From Pleurocapsa sp. MO_226.B13 (GTDB lineage: Bacteria > Cyanobacteriota > Cyanobacteriia > Cyanobacteriales > Xenococcaceae), in the NCBI GenBank assembly GCA_030064795.1, contig JASJEI010000105.1, positions 1 to 33,827 of the forward strand: a stretch of 33,827 nucleotides of DNA. Direction: 5' to 3'. The notes under the pieces are model-generated. The model worked only from the letters and a program-made list of their open reading frames with translations, did no database searches and had not been told where the DNA came from. Of this stretch, positions 1 to 8,119 are shown one piece after another (position 1 is the stretch's first letter; the number at the start of each line of letters is the position of its first letter). The position numbers were made by a program, and so were the translations under genes.

Positions 1-124
1 AAAAAGATATCTATCTAAAGACAGATTAAATTGAATATTAAGATGATCCCAATAGCAGATGTGGTAAGTTATCAATCTCTGTTTAAATTTCTTCTGTAGG
101 AAAAAAAAGAGAATAATAAAATAT

Positions 125-979
125 ATGACAATAAGTTTACGAGATGATGTTATGTACATCCTCCTCAAAAAAATTAATGAGGGGGATGGCAACGGTAAAC
201 ATTCGGTAGACTTTAAAGCTACTGATTTTACTGGTAGAAGTTTAACTATTTCAGATTTTATCGGTCATTTAGACTATCTCAATCAAAAGCAATACATCGA
301 TGCTGACTTTACTGGTAACGCTTACGCCAATCAAGAAGATGTACCCAGCATCATTGATGAAGAACAAATAGATTTTCGGGTGGCAAACACATTTGGCGCA
401 CCTGATGGTCCTTTACCCCATTTAATTAAGTTTTCCAGGGCCGAGCTTACTCCCAAGGGAGAAAAAATGCTAGAATGTATGGAAGAAAATCCTCCTGAAT
501 CCTTAAAAGAAGGAGCTTATACTCCTATCGTTGATAAATATACTCCTTTTTTAGAGAAAGTAGCTCTCAAAGCCGAATTACCCGATATCTTTGATGCTAG
601 AGATCTGACCAATCTAGTTTATCGCACCATGCGCGATCTGATGACTACCGAAGCATCGCAAGCAGTTGAATCTCAGCTACACGACGAAGCTGAAGAAGGT
701 GCTAAAAACAAAAGATTGCAAAACGAAATTGCCGACTTGTGGAAAGATGATAATCCTCTAGTCGCTTGGTTGAGTAAGGTTCGTCCCCCTTTGAAATTTG
801 ATGACGAAACTTTTATCTTCCGCATCGAAAAAGAAGGTGGTATGCCTCGCGGAACAACTGGCGAAAAAGTAATCAATGCGGTATTTTCAGCTACTAAAGA
901 AGAACTATCAGAAGATACAATCAAACAGGTAGCTGAGTTTTTACCAGGAAAAATCAAAGATATGTGGGAATCTGCTTAA
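125..979 (+). CDS. DUF2267 domain protein, function unknown
   Basis: This 284-residue soluble protein has two parts. Residues 1-115 form a small acidic alpha/beta region that looks like a winged-helix-type module (FSRAELTPKGEKMLE near residues 102-117). Residues about 140-282 match the DUF2267 pattern: two helical repeats with the segments FLEKVALKAELP, LTNLVYRTMRDLM, and later GEKVINAVFSATKEELS and a closing LPGKIKDMW. The biochemical role of DUF2267 is not known to me, and there is no signal peptide or membrane helix. The start is an ATG after an A/G-rich leader (AGGAAAAAAAAGAG). A hairpin followed by T residues lies just downstream, so it is probably transcribed alone. The domain call is from recognition of the repeat pattern, not a search. 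Confidence 0.8.
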   Translation: MTISLRDDVMYILLKKINEGDGNGKHSVDFKATDFTGRSLTISDFIGHLDYLNQKQYIDADFTGNAYANQEDVPSIIDEEQIDFRVANTFGAPDGPLPHLIKFSRAELTPKGEKMLECMEENPPESLKEGAYTPIVDKYTPFLEKVALKAELPDIFDARDLTNLVYRTMRDLMTTEASQAVESQLHDEAEEGAKNKRLQNEIADLWKDDNPLVAWLSKVRPPLKFDDETFIFRIEKEGGMPRGTTGEKVINAVFSATKEELSEDTIKQVAEFLPGKIKDMWESA

Positions 980-1015
980 GATATAAATTGTTTGGTCAAT
1001 AGGTTCTTTCTCTTC

Positions 1016-1046
1016 AGGACGTTAAAATTCAGCGTCCTTATTTTTT
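1016..1046 (+). terminator. Rho-independent terminator after the DUF2267 gene
   Basis: The arms AGGACG (1016-1021) and CGTCCT (1033-1038) can form a 6-bp stem with an 11-nt loop, followed by TATTTTTT. It sits 37 bp after the stop codon of the preceding gene and before the next gene on the same strand. Confidence 0.65.
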
Positions 1047-1135
1047 AGCTAAATTACTATCAAAAGAAGGATGTATTTTTTTGGATATTTTGTTGCTATA
1101 TAAATAGATGTTATTAGTAACAAAAATATTTGTTT

Positions 1136-2314
1136 ATGATTAAATTATCGCGCTCTGAATTTCAAAAGTTAGCAGAAGTAAAAGAAACTACCTGTATTTC
1201 TATTTATATGCCAGCCGAGAAAGCAGGAGCGGAGACTAGAAAGAATCCGATTCGTTTCAAAAATTTACTTCGAGAAGCGCGAGAAAAACTAGAGCAGCTA
1301 GATGAATCTAACAGAGAAGTAGCAGAGATTCTCGACTCAGCCCAGAGCCATATCGAAAATTATGATTTTTGGCAACATCAAGACTCTGGCTTGGCATTTT
1401 TTATTAATGCCGAGGGGATAAAGTATTATCGTTTACCTTACAATTTCGAGCAGTCAGTAATGTTAAGCGATCGCTTTAATCTCAAGCCTTTGTTACCAGT
1501 AATTACTAACGATAATAGGTTTTATTTGTTGGCACTGTCTCAAAATCAAGTTGAGTTTTTTATCGGCAGTCATTACAGCCTCAATCGAGTAGAATTACCC
1601 GATTCAGTTCCTCCTAGTTTGGCGGAGGCATTAAAATACGACGATCCTGAAAAACAGCAACAGTACCACAGTGGCGACACTAAAGATAGTCCTATCTATC
1701 ACGGTCAAGGTGTTGGTACTACCGATAACAAAGATGAAATTAAGCGTTTCTTTCAGCAAATAGATCGCGGTTTAAACAGTGCCTTACAAGCAGAAACTAC
1801 ACCTTTGATTTTGGCTGGTGTCGAATATTTGTTACCGATATATCAGGAAGCAAATTCTTACTCCAATCTATTAGCCGAGGGAATCACGGGTAATCCCGAA
1901 AATGTTGCACCTTCAGAATTACATTCATCAGCTTGGAAAATCATTGAACCCCATCTAAAAGCAGCCAGACAACAGGAAATAGACAAATATCATCAGCTAT
2001 CGGATACCAAAGAAGCTAGCTCTCAACTAGAACAAATCGTTGCTGCTGCTGCTGCTGGACAGGTGGATACTCTGTTTGTTTTGGCAAATGCCCAATATTG
2101 GGGGGAATTCGATCCTCAAACAAATAAGGTTATAGCTCACCCCAAAGCTACAGAAGATAGTCTAGATCTAATTGATTTTGCAGCTACCAAAACTTATTTA
2201 CAGGGCGGAACGGTTTACACCTTAGAATCAGAATCAATGCTGGCAAACACCCCTATGCAGGCTATTTTCCGCTATCCCGTACAGGCTTTAGCAACTAAAG
2301 TTACGGCACAATAG
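1136..2314 (+). CDS. baeRF-type (family 3-like) release-factor-like protein
   Basis: This 392-residue soluble protein begins MIKLSRSEFQKLAEV and continues with CISIYMPAEKAGAETRKNP and RFKNLLREAREKLEQ. That is the characteristic N-terminus of bacterial archaeo-eukaryotic release factor-like (baeRF) proteins, closest to family 3. Members share the eRF1/Pelota/ribosomal L7Ae-like three-domain layout and are predicted to act on ribosomes, for example in rescue or stress; this is inference from the family. The C-terminal third (VDTLFVLANAQYWGEFDP, then DLIDFAATKTYLQGGTVYTL) fits the L7Ae-like domain. I chose the ATG at 1136; an in-frame TTG lies two codons upstream at 1130. The neighbours give no operon context. 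Confidence 0.75.
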   Translation: MIKLSRSEFQKLAEVKETTCISIYMPAEKAGAETRKNPIRFKNLLREAREKLEQLDESNREVAEILDSAQSHIENYDFWQHQDSGLAFFINAEGIKYYRLPYNFEQSVMLSDRFNLKPLLPVITNDNRFYLLALSQNQVEFFIGSHYSLNRVELPDSVPPSLAEALKYDDPEKQQQYHSGDTKDSPIYHGQGVGTTDNKDEIKRFFQQIDRGLNSALQAETTPLILAGVEYLLPIYQEANSYSNLLAEGITGNPENVAPSELHSSAWKIIEPHLKAARQQEIDKYHQLSDTKEASSQLEQIVAAAAAGQVDTLFVLANAQYWGEFDPQTNKVIAHPKATEDSLDLIDFAATKTYLQGGTVYTLESESMLANTPMQAIFRYPVQALATKVTAQ

Positions 2315-2490
2315 TCAGCAGTGAACAGTCTCTGGTAATCTTTTGTTGTATTGTAAGTCTGTTATCTGTGCTTGAAGTTTTATTGATGGTTGCCAAAAGT
2401 GCGATCGCCAGTAATACTAGACCTAAGACAGATGAGCAATAATACCTACTAGTTGTTTAATTAAGGGAAATTATTAAGCAATATATACTT

Positions 2491-2697
2491 ATGTCAAATA
2501 CAGCCTACAAATTTCAAAGAACCGACGACAAAAGATGGGGAATCTATCTCCAGGAGCGTCTACTGGCAACTGTTGGTAGCTATGAAGCTTGTCAATCTAT
2601 CGGGCAGTCTTTAAGCAAAAATTTGTCTCATACAGATACGATTAAAGCTAAGATTGCCTATAAAAAAGCGATCGATAAATCTTTGATTATTAAATAG
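2491..2697 (+). CDS. Small hypothetical protein
   Basis: This 68-residue, lysine-rich protein has no signal peptide or membrane helix. The N-terminal part reads like a single beta-rich unit (YKFQRTDDKRWGIYLQERLL followed by ATVGSYEACQSI), and the C-terminus is basic and helical (KAKIAYKKAIDKSLIIK). It stands alone between the baeRF gene and a hairpin that also serves the convergent gene. I do not recognise the family. Codon use and the GCGATCG motif in the coding sequence resemble the neighbours, so I think it is real. Confidence 0.5.
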   Translation: MSNTAYKFQRTDDKRWGIYLQERLLATVGSYEACQSIGQSLSKNLSHTDTIKAKIAYKKAIDKSLIIK

Positions 2698-2750
2698 TGA
2701 CTCTTGTTTCTAATTCGATCGGTAATCTACTTTGAGAATGCAAATTAATA

Positions 2751-2789
2751 AATGGTGCTATGACTTTATTAATCTAAAATAGCACCATT
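2751..2789. terminator. Bidirectional hairpin between convergent small genes
   Basis: AATGGTGCTAT (2751-2761) is fully complementary to ATAGCACCATT (2779-2789), giving an 11-bp perfect stem with a 17-nt loop. Flanking tracts are A/T rich (TTACTTTTAA on the right). It lies between the 2491-2697 gene and the convergent gene ending at 2875, so it could end both transcripts. Confidence 0.6.
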
Positions 2790-2874
2790 ATTACTTTTAA
2801 CTTTAATTAGTAAAATTAAAAACTAAGCAAGTCAAAGGATAAACTTTTTATAACTTGAAAGCTGCAAAACTGTA

Positions 2875-3084
2875 TTATTCTGATTTATAATTGCTGTCTA
2901 ACCAACAAACAGGGAGACTTTCGCCAGAGGGAAATACTAAATCTTTTTTATTAAAAGCTTCTGGAGGTAGCTCATTTTGCCCGGCTTGTATCTGTCCAGT
3001 CACCTTGTCTTTAAAAGGATCGATTAATTCTTCTATTTCAGAAATTTGAACCAACCCGTCTTCTTTTGTACTTTTTAGTAGCAT
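2875..3084 (-). CDS. Small conserved-looking cyanobacterial hypothetical protein
   Basis: This is a 69-residue acidic protein. Its composition and the end segment KKDLVFPSGESLPVCWLDSN look like a small family I have seen in many cyanobacterial genomes, with a first half of the type LVQISEIEELIDPFKDKVTG. No function is known to me. The ATG is preceded by a good ribosome binding site (AAGGAG about 8 bases upstream on the minus strand), which supports expression and the chosen start. It is transcribed toward the shared hairpin at 2751-2789. There is no membrane helix, signal peptide or metal motif. Confidence 0.6.
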   Translation of the reverse strand: MLLKSTKEDGLVQISEIEELIDPFKDKVTGQIQAGQNELPPEAFNKKDLVFPSGESLPVCWLDSNYKSE

Positions 3085-3213
3085 TCGAGCGCTCCTTACT
3101 TATATTGATTACGCTCAAGATTGTAAATAGATGAATATTTTTGAGCTAACTTCAAAATCTTATTATTAGTTATTTATACTCCGAAGACATCTGACTCAAG
3201 ACTTATATAAGGC

Positions 3214-4521
3214 TCAAAGATTTACCTTTAATCCCAAAGTAATACTTCTAGTCGCCATAAATACAGCTAATGCCAACCAAAGTAAATTATTAGCTTGCCA
3301 ATACCAGGCGGCGATCGCGACAGGTGCAAAACCCAAGAAAGCAGCAATTAAAGTAGACTGACGTAAAATTTTCCCTGCGGTTAAACCCAGAAAATAGCCA
3401 TCGAGCATATAGGCGATCGCACCAAATCCCAATACGGGAAACAGCCACCAGATATAGTCCCTCACTCCCTCAATTACTTCCGAGTGATTGGTCAACAAGC
3501 CAAATAGTCCTTGAGGAAATAAACAAAATATAGCTGCAAACCCCAAACCAGCAATCAAACTAGTACTACCTGCAAGTTTTAGTAAGGGAATTAATCGATC
3601 TTCTTTTCCTTGTCCCTGTAAATTCCCTGCAATACTCTCGGTGGCAAAGGCAATTCCGTCAATAAAATAGGCAGCCAGGGTAACTACCTGCAAGAGTAAA
3701 GTATTTGCTGCCAAAACTTTAGTTCCGATAGTTGCACTCAAGTTAGTAAAGACAGCAAAAGTAGAAACTAATGCCAGAGTCCGAATTAATATATCTCGAT
3801 TGAGAACAAAAGTTGCTTGCAAAGCCGATAAATCGAAGACTCGCTTGCTGTAATTTGCCCAACTATTCCAGGGAAGTTCATTAGCTACTAAAATCAAACC
3901 CACCGCCAGAGTAATGTACTGACTGATTGCCGTAGCAGCCCCCGCACCACTGCTAGATTGCTGCCAGCGCACGATAAATAAATAATCCAAAACAATATTA
4001 GCCACCTTGCCAGTCGTAGAGAGCAACAAAACTTTACTTCCCTGTTCTTTACCTAAAAACCAACCCAACAGCACAAAATTAATCAGGGTGGCAGGTGCGC
4101 CATAAATCAAAGCTCGATAATAATCTCGTCCAGCTTCGAGTACTTCAGGTTCCGCTTGGAGTAGGGTAAAGCCAATCTCTTCCAGAGGCTGCTGCAAAAT
4201 AAGAATGACCATCCCGATAGTTAAAGCGATCGCACTATTACGTAATAAAATCGAAATAACCTGTTCTGTTGATTCCCTACCTCTCGCTTGCGCCGTCAAA
4301 CCCGTAGTTCCCATGCGCAAAAAACCAAAAGTCCAGTAAATATAGTTAAATAAGACAGTTGCGATCGCCACTCCTGCCAAATGACGAATTTCTGTTAAAT
4401 GCCCCAAGAAGGCTACATCGACCAAACTAGCCAGTGGCACCATTAAATTAGACAAAATATTGACGAGGGCCAATCGCCAAAAGCGAGTCTGATGATAAAG
4501 TTTTGGGGAGCGATCGTTCAA
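3214..4521 (-). CDS. MATE family efflux transporter, DinF-like
   Basis: This is a 435-residue polytopic inner-membrane protein with about 12 hydrophobic segments. The N-terminal segment MVPLASLVDVAFLGHL, then RMGTTGLTAQARG, and mid-protein IDGIAFATESIAGNLQGQG are typical of the DinF branch of MATE proteins, which export drugs or metabolites by cation antiport. The substrate cannot be read from sequence. The only start that keeps the first helix is a TTG at 4519-4521; the next Met (residue 27) would remove part of it. That start lies inside the beginning of the divergent DUF389 reading frame. There is no regulator gene next to it. Confidence 0.9.
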   Translation of the reverse strand: MNDRSPKLYHQTRFWRLALVNILSNLMVPLASLVDVAFLGHLTEIRHLAGVAIATVLFNYIYWTFGFLRMGTTGLTAQARGRESTEQVISILLRNSAIALTIGMVILILQQPLEEIGFTLLQAEPEVLEAGRDYYRALIYGAPATLINFVLLGWFLGKEQGSKVLLLSTTGKVANIVLDYLFIVRWQQSSSGAGAATAISQYITLAVGLILVANELPWNSWANYSKRVFDLSALQATFVLNRDILIRTLALVSTFAVFTNLSATIGTKVLAANTLLLQVVTLAAYFIDGIAFATESIAGNLQGQGKEDRLIPLLKLAGSTSLIAGLGFAAIFCLFPQGLFGLLTNHSEVIEGVRDYIWWLFPVLGFGAIAYMLDGYFLGLTAGKILRQSTLIAAFLGFAPVAIAAWYWQANNLLWLALAVFMATRSITLGLKVNL

Positions 4522-5625
4522 TCTAGCTATTACCTTTTCCTTCTTATGTTATTACTCAATCCCAATCTTGGCTGGTATGCTCGATTAAAATCATACTTTC
4601 GGCAGAAATACCCCGTCCAGGCTAAAAATCTAGAACAGTTTTGGAACAGTCAAAGCGGAGATTGGCATTGGTTGGCAGATAAACCACTGCCGATAGTAAC
4701 TCTCAATCGCAATCTCTGGCGGGCATCCGTGCCATCTTTGAGTTTTTATGTTTTGCTGAGTTTGTCGGGGTTAATTGCAACCTTGGGTTTACTAGCAAAC
4801 AGTGTAGCGATTATTATTGGGGCGATGATTATTGCACCTTTGATTGGGCCGATTACGGGGATCGCCTATTCAGCAACGGTAGCTAATCGACGACTGTTAC
4901 GACGCTCTGTTTTAACTTTATTTACGGGGGTACTCTTTACCGTCTTCATTTCTGCGATCGCCGTATTATCAATTGGTCTAAAAACCGTCACTCCCGAAAT
5001 TTTAGCTCGCACCAATCCTAATTTACTCGATCTGGTTATCGCTTTGGCAGCAGGTGCAGCCGGGGCTTTTGCCAACACCAGACAACGCATTGCCGACGCG
5101 CTTCCAGGAGTGGCGATCGCTGTAGCCTTAGTACCGCCTCTGAGCGTCGTGGGTATTGGCTTGGCTTGGGGAGAAACTACTTTTGCGATCGGAGCATTAT
5201 TACTGTTTATTACCAACCTCACGGGAATTATTTTTAGCGGTGTCATAATTTTATTACTCCAATCCTACGGTAGTATCGAACGAGCTAAACCAGGATTAAT
5301 TTTTACCGTCGCTAGCTTAATTATTCTTGGTTTGCCCTTGGGTTGGTCGTTAAGAGGCTTGATCGTACAAAATAACCTCCGCTACGAAGTCAATCAAATC
5401 GTCCGCGAGGGGATAACTTCCCTAACTAACAATGGTATTCGCTCGACTATAGTTAAACCCCAACAAAATAAGATTTTCATCGAACTAGAACTAATAGCAG
5501 AACCCAATAGCATCGATCGCGATCGTCTGATCGCCGTCAAAAATTTATTAACCCAAAAATTTAACAAAGATATAGAGTTAGAAGTCAGAATTGTTCCCAT
5601 CGAGACGATTATCATTGACAACTAA
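4492..5625 (+). CDS. DUF389 family membrane protein
   Basis: This 377-residue protein has several membrane helices. The core ASVPSLSFYVLLSLSGLIAT, then NSVAIIIGAMIIAPLIGPI and DALPGVAIAVALVPPLSVVG, is the hallmark of the DUF389 'uncharacterised hydrophobic domain' family. The final 80 residues form a soluble alpha/beta tail. The function of the family is unknown. The start is uncertain: the first ATG (4492) overlaps the divergent MATE gene by 30 bp, whereas ATG 4546 avoids the overlap and drops an unusual hydrophobic leader. Neither has a clear ribosome binding site. The gene ends next to a strong palindrome at 5639-5666. Confidence 0.85.
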   Translation: MIKFWGAIVQSSYYLFLLMLLLNPNLGWYARLKSYFRQKYPVQAKNLEQFWNSQSGDWHWLADKPLPIVTLNRNLWRASVPSLSFYVLLSLSGLIATLGLLANSVAIIIGAMIIAPLIGPITGIAYSATVANRRLLRRSVLTLFTGVLFTVFISAIAVLSIGLKTVTPEILARTNPNLLDLVIALAAGAAGAFANTRQRIADALPGVAIAVALVPPLSVVGIGLAWGETTFAIGALLLFITNLTGIIFSGVIILLLQSYGSIERAKPGLIFTVASLIILGLPLGWSLRGLIVQNNLRYEVNQIVREGITSLTNNGIRSTIVKPQQNKIFIELELIAEPNSIDRDRLIAVKNLLTQKFNKDIELEVRIVPIETIIIDN

Positions 5626-5638
5626 ATGACCAACAACC

Positions 5639-5666
5639 GTAGGGGCGGTTCGCGAACCGCCCCTAC
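5639..5666. repeat. Perfect 28-bp palindrome between convergent genes (terminator-like interspersed repeat)
   Basis: The left arm GTAGGGGCGGTTCG (5639-5652) is exactly complementary to the right arm CGAACCGCCCCTAC (5653-5666). This GTAGGGGCGG-type palindrome is a repeat class common in cyanobacterial intergenic regions (recognised from memory). It lies 13 bp after the DUF389 stop and touches the stop codon of the convergent AEC gene, so it is well placed as a bidirectional terminator. Confidence 0.8.
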
Positions 5667-6556
5667 TAACTACTAACCACTAACAAGACTATCGGTAAAC
5701 TAATAAAACTGATCAAAGTAGAAGTGACGATCGCTCTGGCTACTAAATCTTTGTCTCCACCAAATTCGCTGACAATAATAAAAGAACTAACCGCAGTCGG
5801 CATTGCACTCTGCAAGACTAATACCTGTAAATCCAATGTTTCTAGCTGTAAAAATCTACCCACCAAAAAGGCAATCATCGGCGCGATCGACAAGCGAGTC
5901 ATCGCCAGCAAAACTTCTTTGATTTTTGGTTGAAAACGAGTTTCAGAAAGCTGCATCCCCAAAACAATTAAGGCGATCGGAATGGCTGCTGCTCCTAATT
6001 GTTGGATTCCCTTATCTAGTTCCAAAGGTAGTTCGAGGGAGAACAAACGTAAACCTACGCCAAATATAATTGCCCAGATTAAAGGCAACTTAAAAGTTAA
6101 TTTTATCCCCCGAATAAATCCTTTACCCTGAATAATTGCTGGACCAAAACAAAACATCAAAAAACTAGAGCCGAGCATATAAATAATCGCTCGATCTAAT
6201 CCTGCTGCTCCTAAAGCAAATGTAACTACGGGTAAACCCATATTGCCGTTGTTGGGAAACATGACAATGGCGGTAATTCCTCGGCCTAATAATGGAGGAA
6301 GCTGAAAAAACTTGCTAATCAACCAAACTAAACCGTAAATTATTCCCGAAGTCAGAGCAAAACCAACTAACAACTTGCCAGAGCTAATCAAAGATAATTC
6401 AGTCCGATACAAACTATCTACCACCAATGCAGGAGATAAAACATACAGAGCTAATTGAGATAAAGTAGAACGCTGTAGTGGTAGAATACGACCTACAATA
6501 AAGCCGATCGAGATAATTAAGCCTACAGGTAGTACGGCAGGAAGTAAGGTCGTCAT
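5666..6556 (-). CDS. AEC family (auxin efflux carrier-type) permease
   Basis: This 296-residue protein has about ten hydrophobic segments. Segments such as MFPNNGNMGLPVVTFALG and LQSAMPTAVSSFIIVSEFGG correspond to the two conserved discontinuous-helix regions of bacterial AEC permeases, which resemble plant PIN proteins and move organic acids or other anions. The length is usual for the family. The specific substrate is not predictable, and no regulator or metabolic gene is adjacent. It is convergent with the DUF389 gene; its stop codon overlaps the last base of the 28-bp palindrome. Confidence 0.85.
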   Translation of the reverse strand: MTTLLPAVLPVGLIISIGFIVGRILPLQRSTLSQLALYVLSPALVVDSLYRTELSLISSGKLLVGFALTSGIIYGLVWLISKFFQLPPLLGRGITAIVMFPNNGNMGLPVVTFALGAAGLDRAIIYMLGSSFLMFCFGPAIIQGKGFIRGIKLTFKLPLIWAIIFGVGLRLFSLELPLELDKGIQQLGAAAIPIALIVLGMQLSETRFQPKIKEVLLAMTRLSIAPMIAFLVGRFLQLETLDLQVLVLQSAMPTAVSSFIIVSEFGGDKDLVARAIVTSTLISFISLPIVLLVVSS

Positions 6557-6672
6557 AAATGGCGTTATATAAGCTATTAGATAATTTGATATTTTGGGAA
6601 AAAATTAAATCATCTTGCTAGAACATTGATTGTGTATATCTGTCAAGGGATTTAAGATTTTTTTTTCGAGCG

Positions 6673-6703
6673 ATCCCGATTGGGACTGCTACCCAGCAGG
6701 GAT
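6673..6703. repeat. Imperfect palindromic hairpin upstream of the PHP gene
   Basis: ATCCC (6673-6677) pairs with GGGAT (6699-6703), and inside it CTGCT pairs with AGCAG around an ACCC loop. It looks like the short dispersed palindromes often found between cyanobacterial genes. It lies 65 bp before the PHP gene start, so it may be part of the leader or a terminator remnant. Confidence 0.4.
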
Positions 6704-6767
6704 TTAATTTTGCTATGGTATTTGTAACAAATAGAAACATTGCCCTGATTTATTTTTATTGCTGCAT

Positions 6768-7460
6768 ATGGTTGCTTCCTATTCACTCAAGCCAAAAGCA
6801 CAAGACACCGATTATCTCAAAAGTGTTTGGGAAACTATTAATTATATTAGTTGTCCTTATTCCTTTAATTTTCATATGCACACCCATGCTTCTGATGGTA
6901 GGCTAACACCATCGAACTTGGTACAACAGGCGATCGCTATCGGTTTGCAAGGTTTTGCGATTACCGATCACCATTCTGTTGAAGGCTATCGGCAAGCAGA
7001 GCAATATCTTACTCAGTTAAGTTTAGACGAGACAATTCAGCACTTACCTCATCTGTGGACGGGGATAGAGGTTACTTCCAGATTACTAGAGGTAGAAGTG
7101 CATATATTAGGTTATGGATTCGACCCCAATCATGAGTCGATGGAATTATATCTTCAGGGCGACAAACCTCTAGGATCGGATGGGTCGGCCGAACGGGTAA
7201 TCGATCGCATTCATGAAGCTGGAGGATTAGTAGTCTTGGCACATCCCGAACGTTACCGTCGTTCGGCAAGTCAGTTAATTCCTGCTGTTGCTGAATTAGG
7301 AATCGATGGGGTAGAAACCTATTATTCCTATAACAATCCTCCAATATGGCAGCCTAGCCCCAATCAAACTCAAAAAGTTTACGAATTAGCTACTCAATAT
7401 AATCTCTACAGTACTTGCGGTACTGATACTCATGGATTGAATTTATTACAACGTTTGTAA
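6768..7460 (+). CDS. PHP-domain metal-dependent phosphoesterase
   Basis: This 230-residue protein carries the PHP metal motifs in order: HMHTHASDG (H36, H38, H40, D43), ITDHHSVEG (residues 65-73), LAHPERYRR in the middle and CGTDTHG near the C-terminus. In the stand-alone PHP family such proteins hydrolyse phosphomonoesters or phosphodiesters; the best studied are 5'-3' exoribonuclease/nucleoside bisphosphate phosphatases of the RNase AM type. The specific activity is inferred. I use ATG 6768; an in-frame TTG exists at 6759. A long nested inverted repeat starts at the stop codon and may terminate the transcript. Confidence 0.85.
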   Translation: MVASYSLKPKAQDTDYLKSVWETINYISCPYSFNFHMHTHASDGRLTPSNLVQQAIAIGLQGFAITDHHSVEGYRQAEQYLTQLSLDETIQHLPHLWTGIEVTSRLLEVEVHILGYGFDPNHESMELYLQGDKPLGSDGSAERVIDRIHEAGGLVVLAHPERYRRSASQLIPAVAELGIDGVETYYSYNNPPIWQPSPNQTQKVYELATQYNLYSTCGTDTHGLNLLQRL

Positions 7461-7528
7461 GGGTTTTTAGCTCAATCGACTCGGTTTAGAGAGAATTTAC
7501 CTAAATTTCTCGGTTGACTAAAACCTTT
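7459..7528 (+). terminator. Long nested inverted repeat after the PHP gene
   Basis: AAGGGTTTTTAGCTCAATCGA (7459-7479, overlapping the stop codon) is imperfectly complementary to TCGGTTGACTAAAACCTTT (7510-7528). A second pair, GAGAATTT (7491-7498) and AAATTTCTC (7503-7511), is nested inside. The structure could act as a terminator; there is no long T run after it. Confidence 0.4.
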
Positions 7529-8119
7529 ATTTTCCGATTTTGTTTATAGCTAAATTTTACTTTTAGTAAAAATCTTATTAAATTAAGATGATCGATTCTT
7601 AGATAAAAATTAAACTATAGACCTGGAAACCAGTCGGTTCTAATAAATTGCTCCGAATCACAGGCGATCGCTGGTTTGTTAGTCTATTGATTATCCACTT
7701 CATCAATCCGATCGTAATTTTTATCTACCAACTAATTTACCGATTTGGTACATTTCAGAAATAAAACCAAAGAGGAAATAGAATTCAACCAGAGAAAACC
7801 GAAGACAAAATTACTAAAGTTGATGTTTTCTGGGTTAATAACCAGTAATATCCCTTTTCTGTCACTTTCCGAGAAGTAGAATGAATAAATCAACTATCTC
7901 GCGCTCTAGAAGCTAATCAAATCAATGGATGTAGAGCAACAAATCCTCAAACATTTGCCGAGAGATGCACAGTCAACAGTATTTGTCTTCAAGCCATTTG
8001 GCTGTTGCTCAACTAGATTATATTTATGTAAACTTGGTCATGAAATCAGCATAAAGTTACTAATCAATTTCGTAGTAACTATTAAAGCTCTATCCCTCTG
8101 AAGATCGGAAATTAAACTC
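7529..8119. other. Long intergenic region without recognisable gene
   Basis: No convincing reading frame, tRNA or repeat was found in this roughly 590-bp A/T-rich stretch. It contains one HIP1 site near 7670. The last 100 bases should include the promoter and leader of the PP-loop gene starting at 8120. Stop codons occur in all frames, so any former gene is no longer recognisable to me. Confidence 0.5.

Noticed and set aside
4866..5246. 126-codon minus-strand frame inside the DUF389 gene
   Set aside because: It is fully covered by the recognisable DUF389 protein on the other strand and has low-complexity Ala/Val composition typical of a shadow frame.
7072..7344. 90-codon minus-strand frame inside the PHP gene
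   Set aside because: It is antisense to conserved PHP motifs and has no recognisable features.
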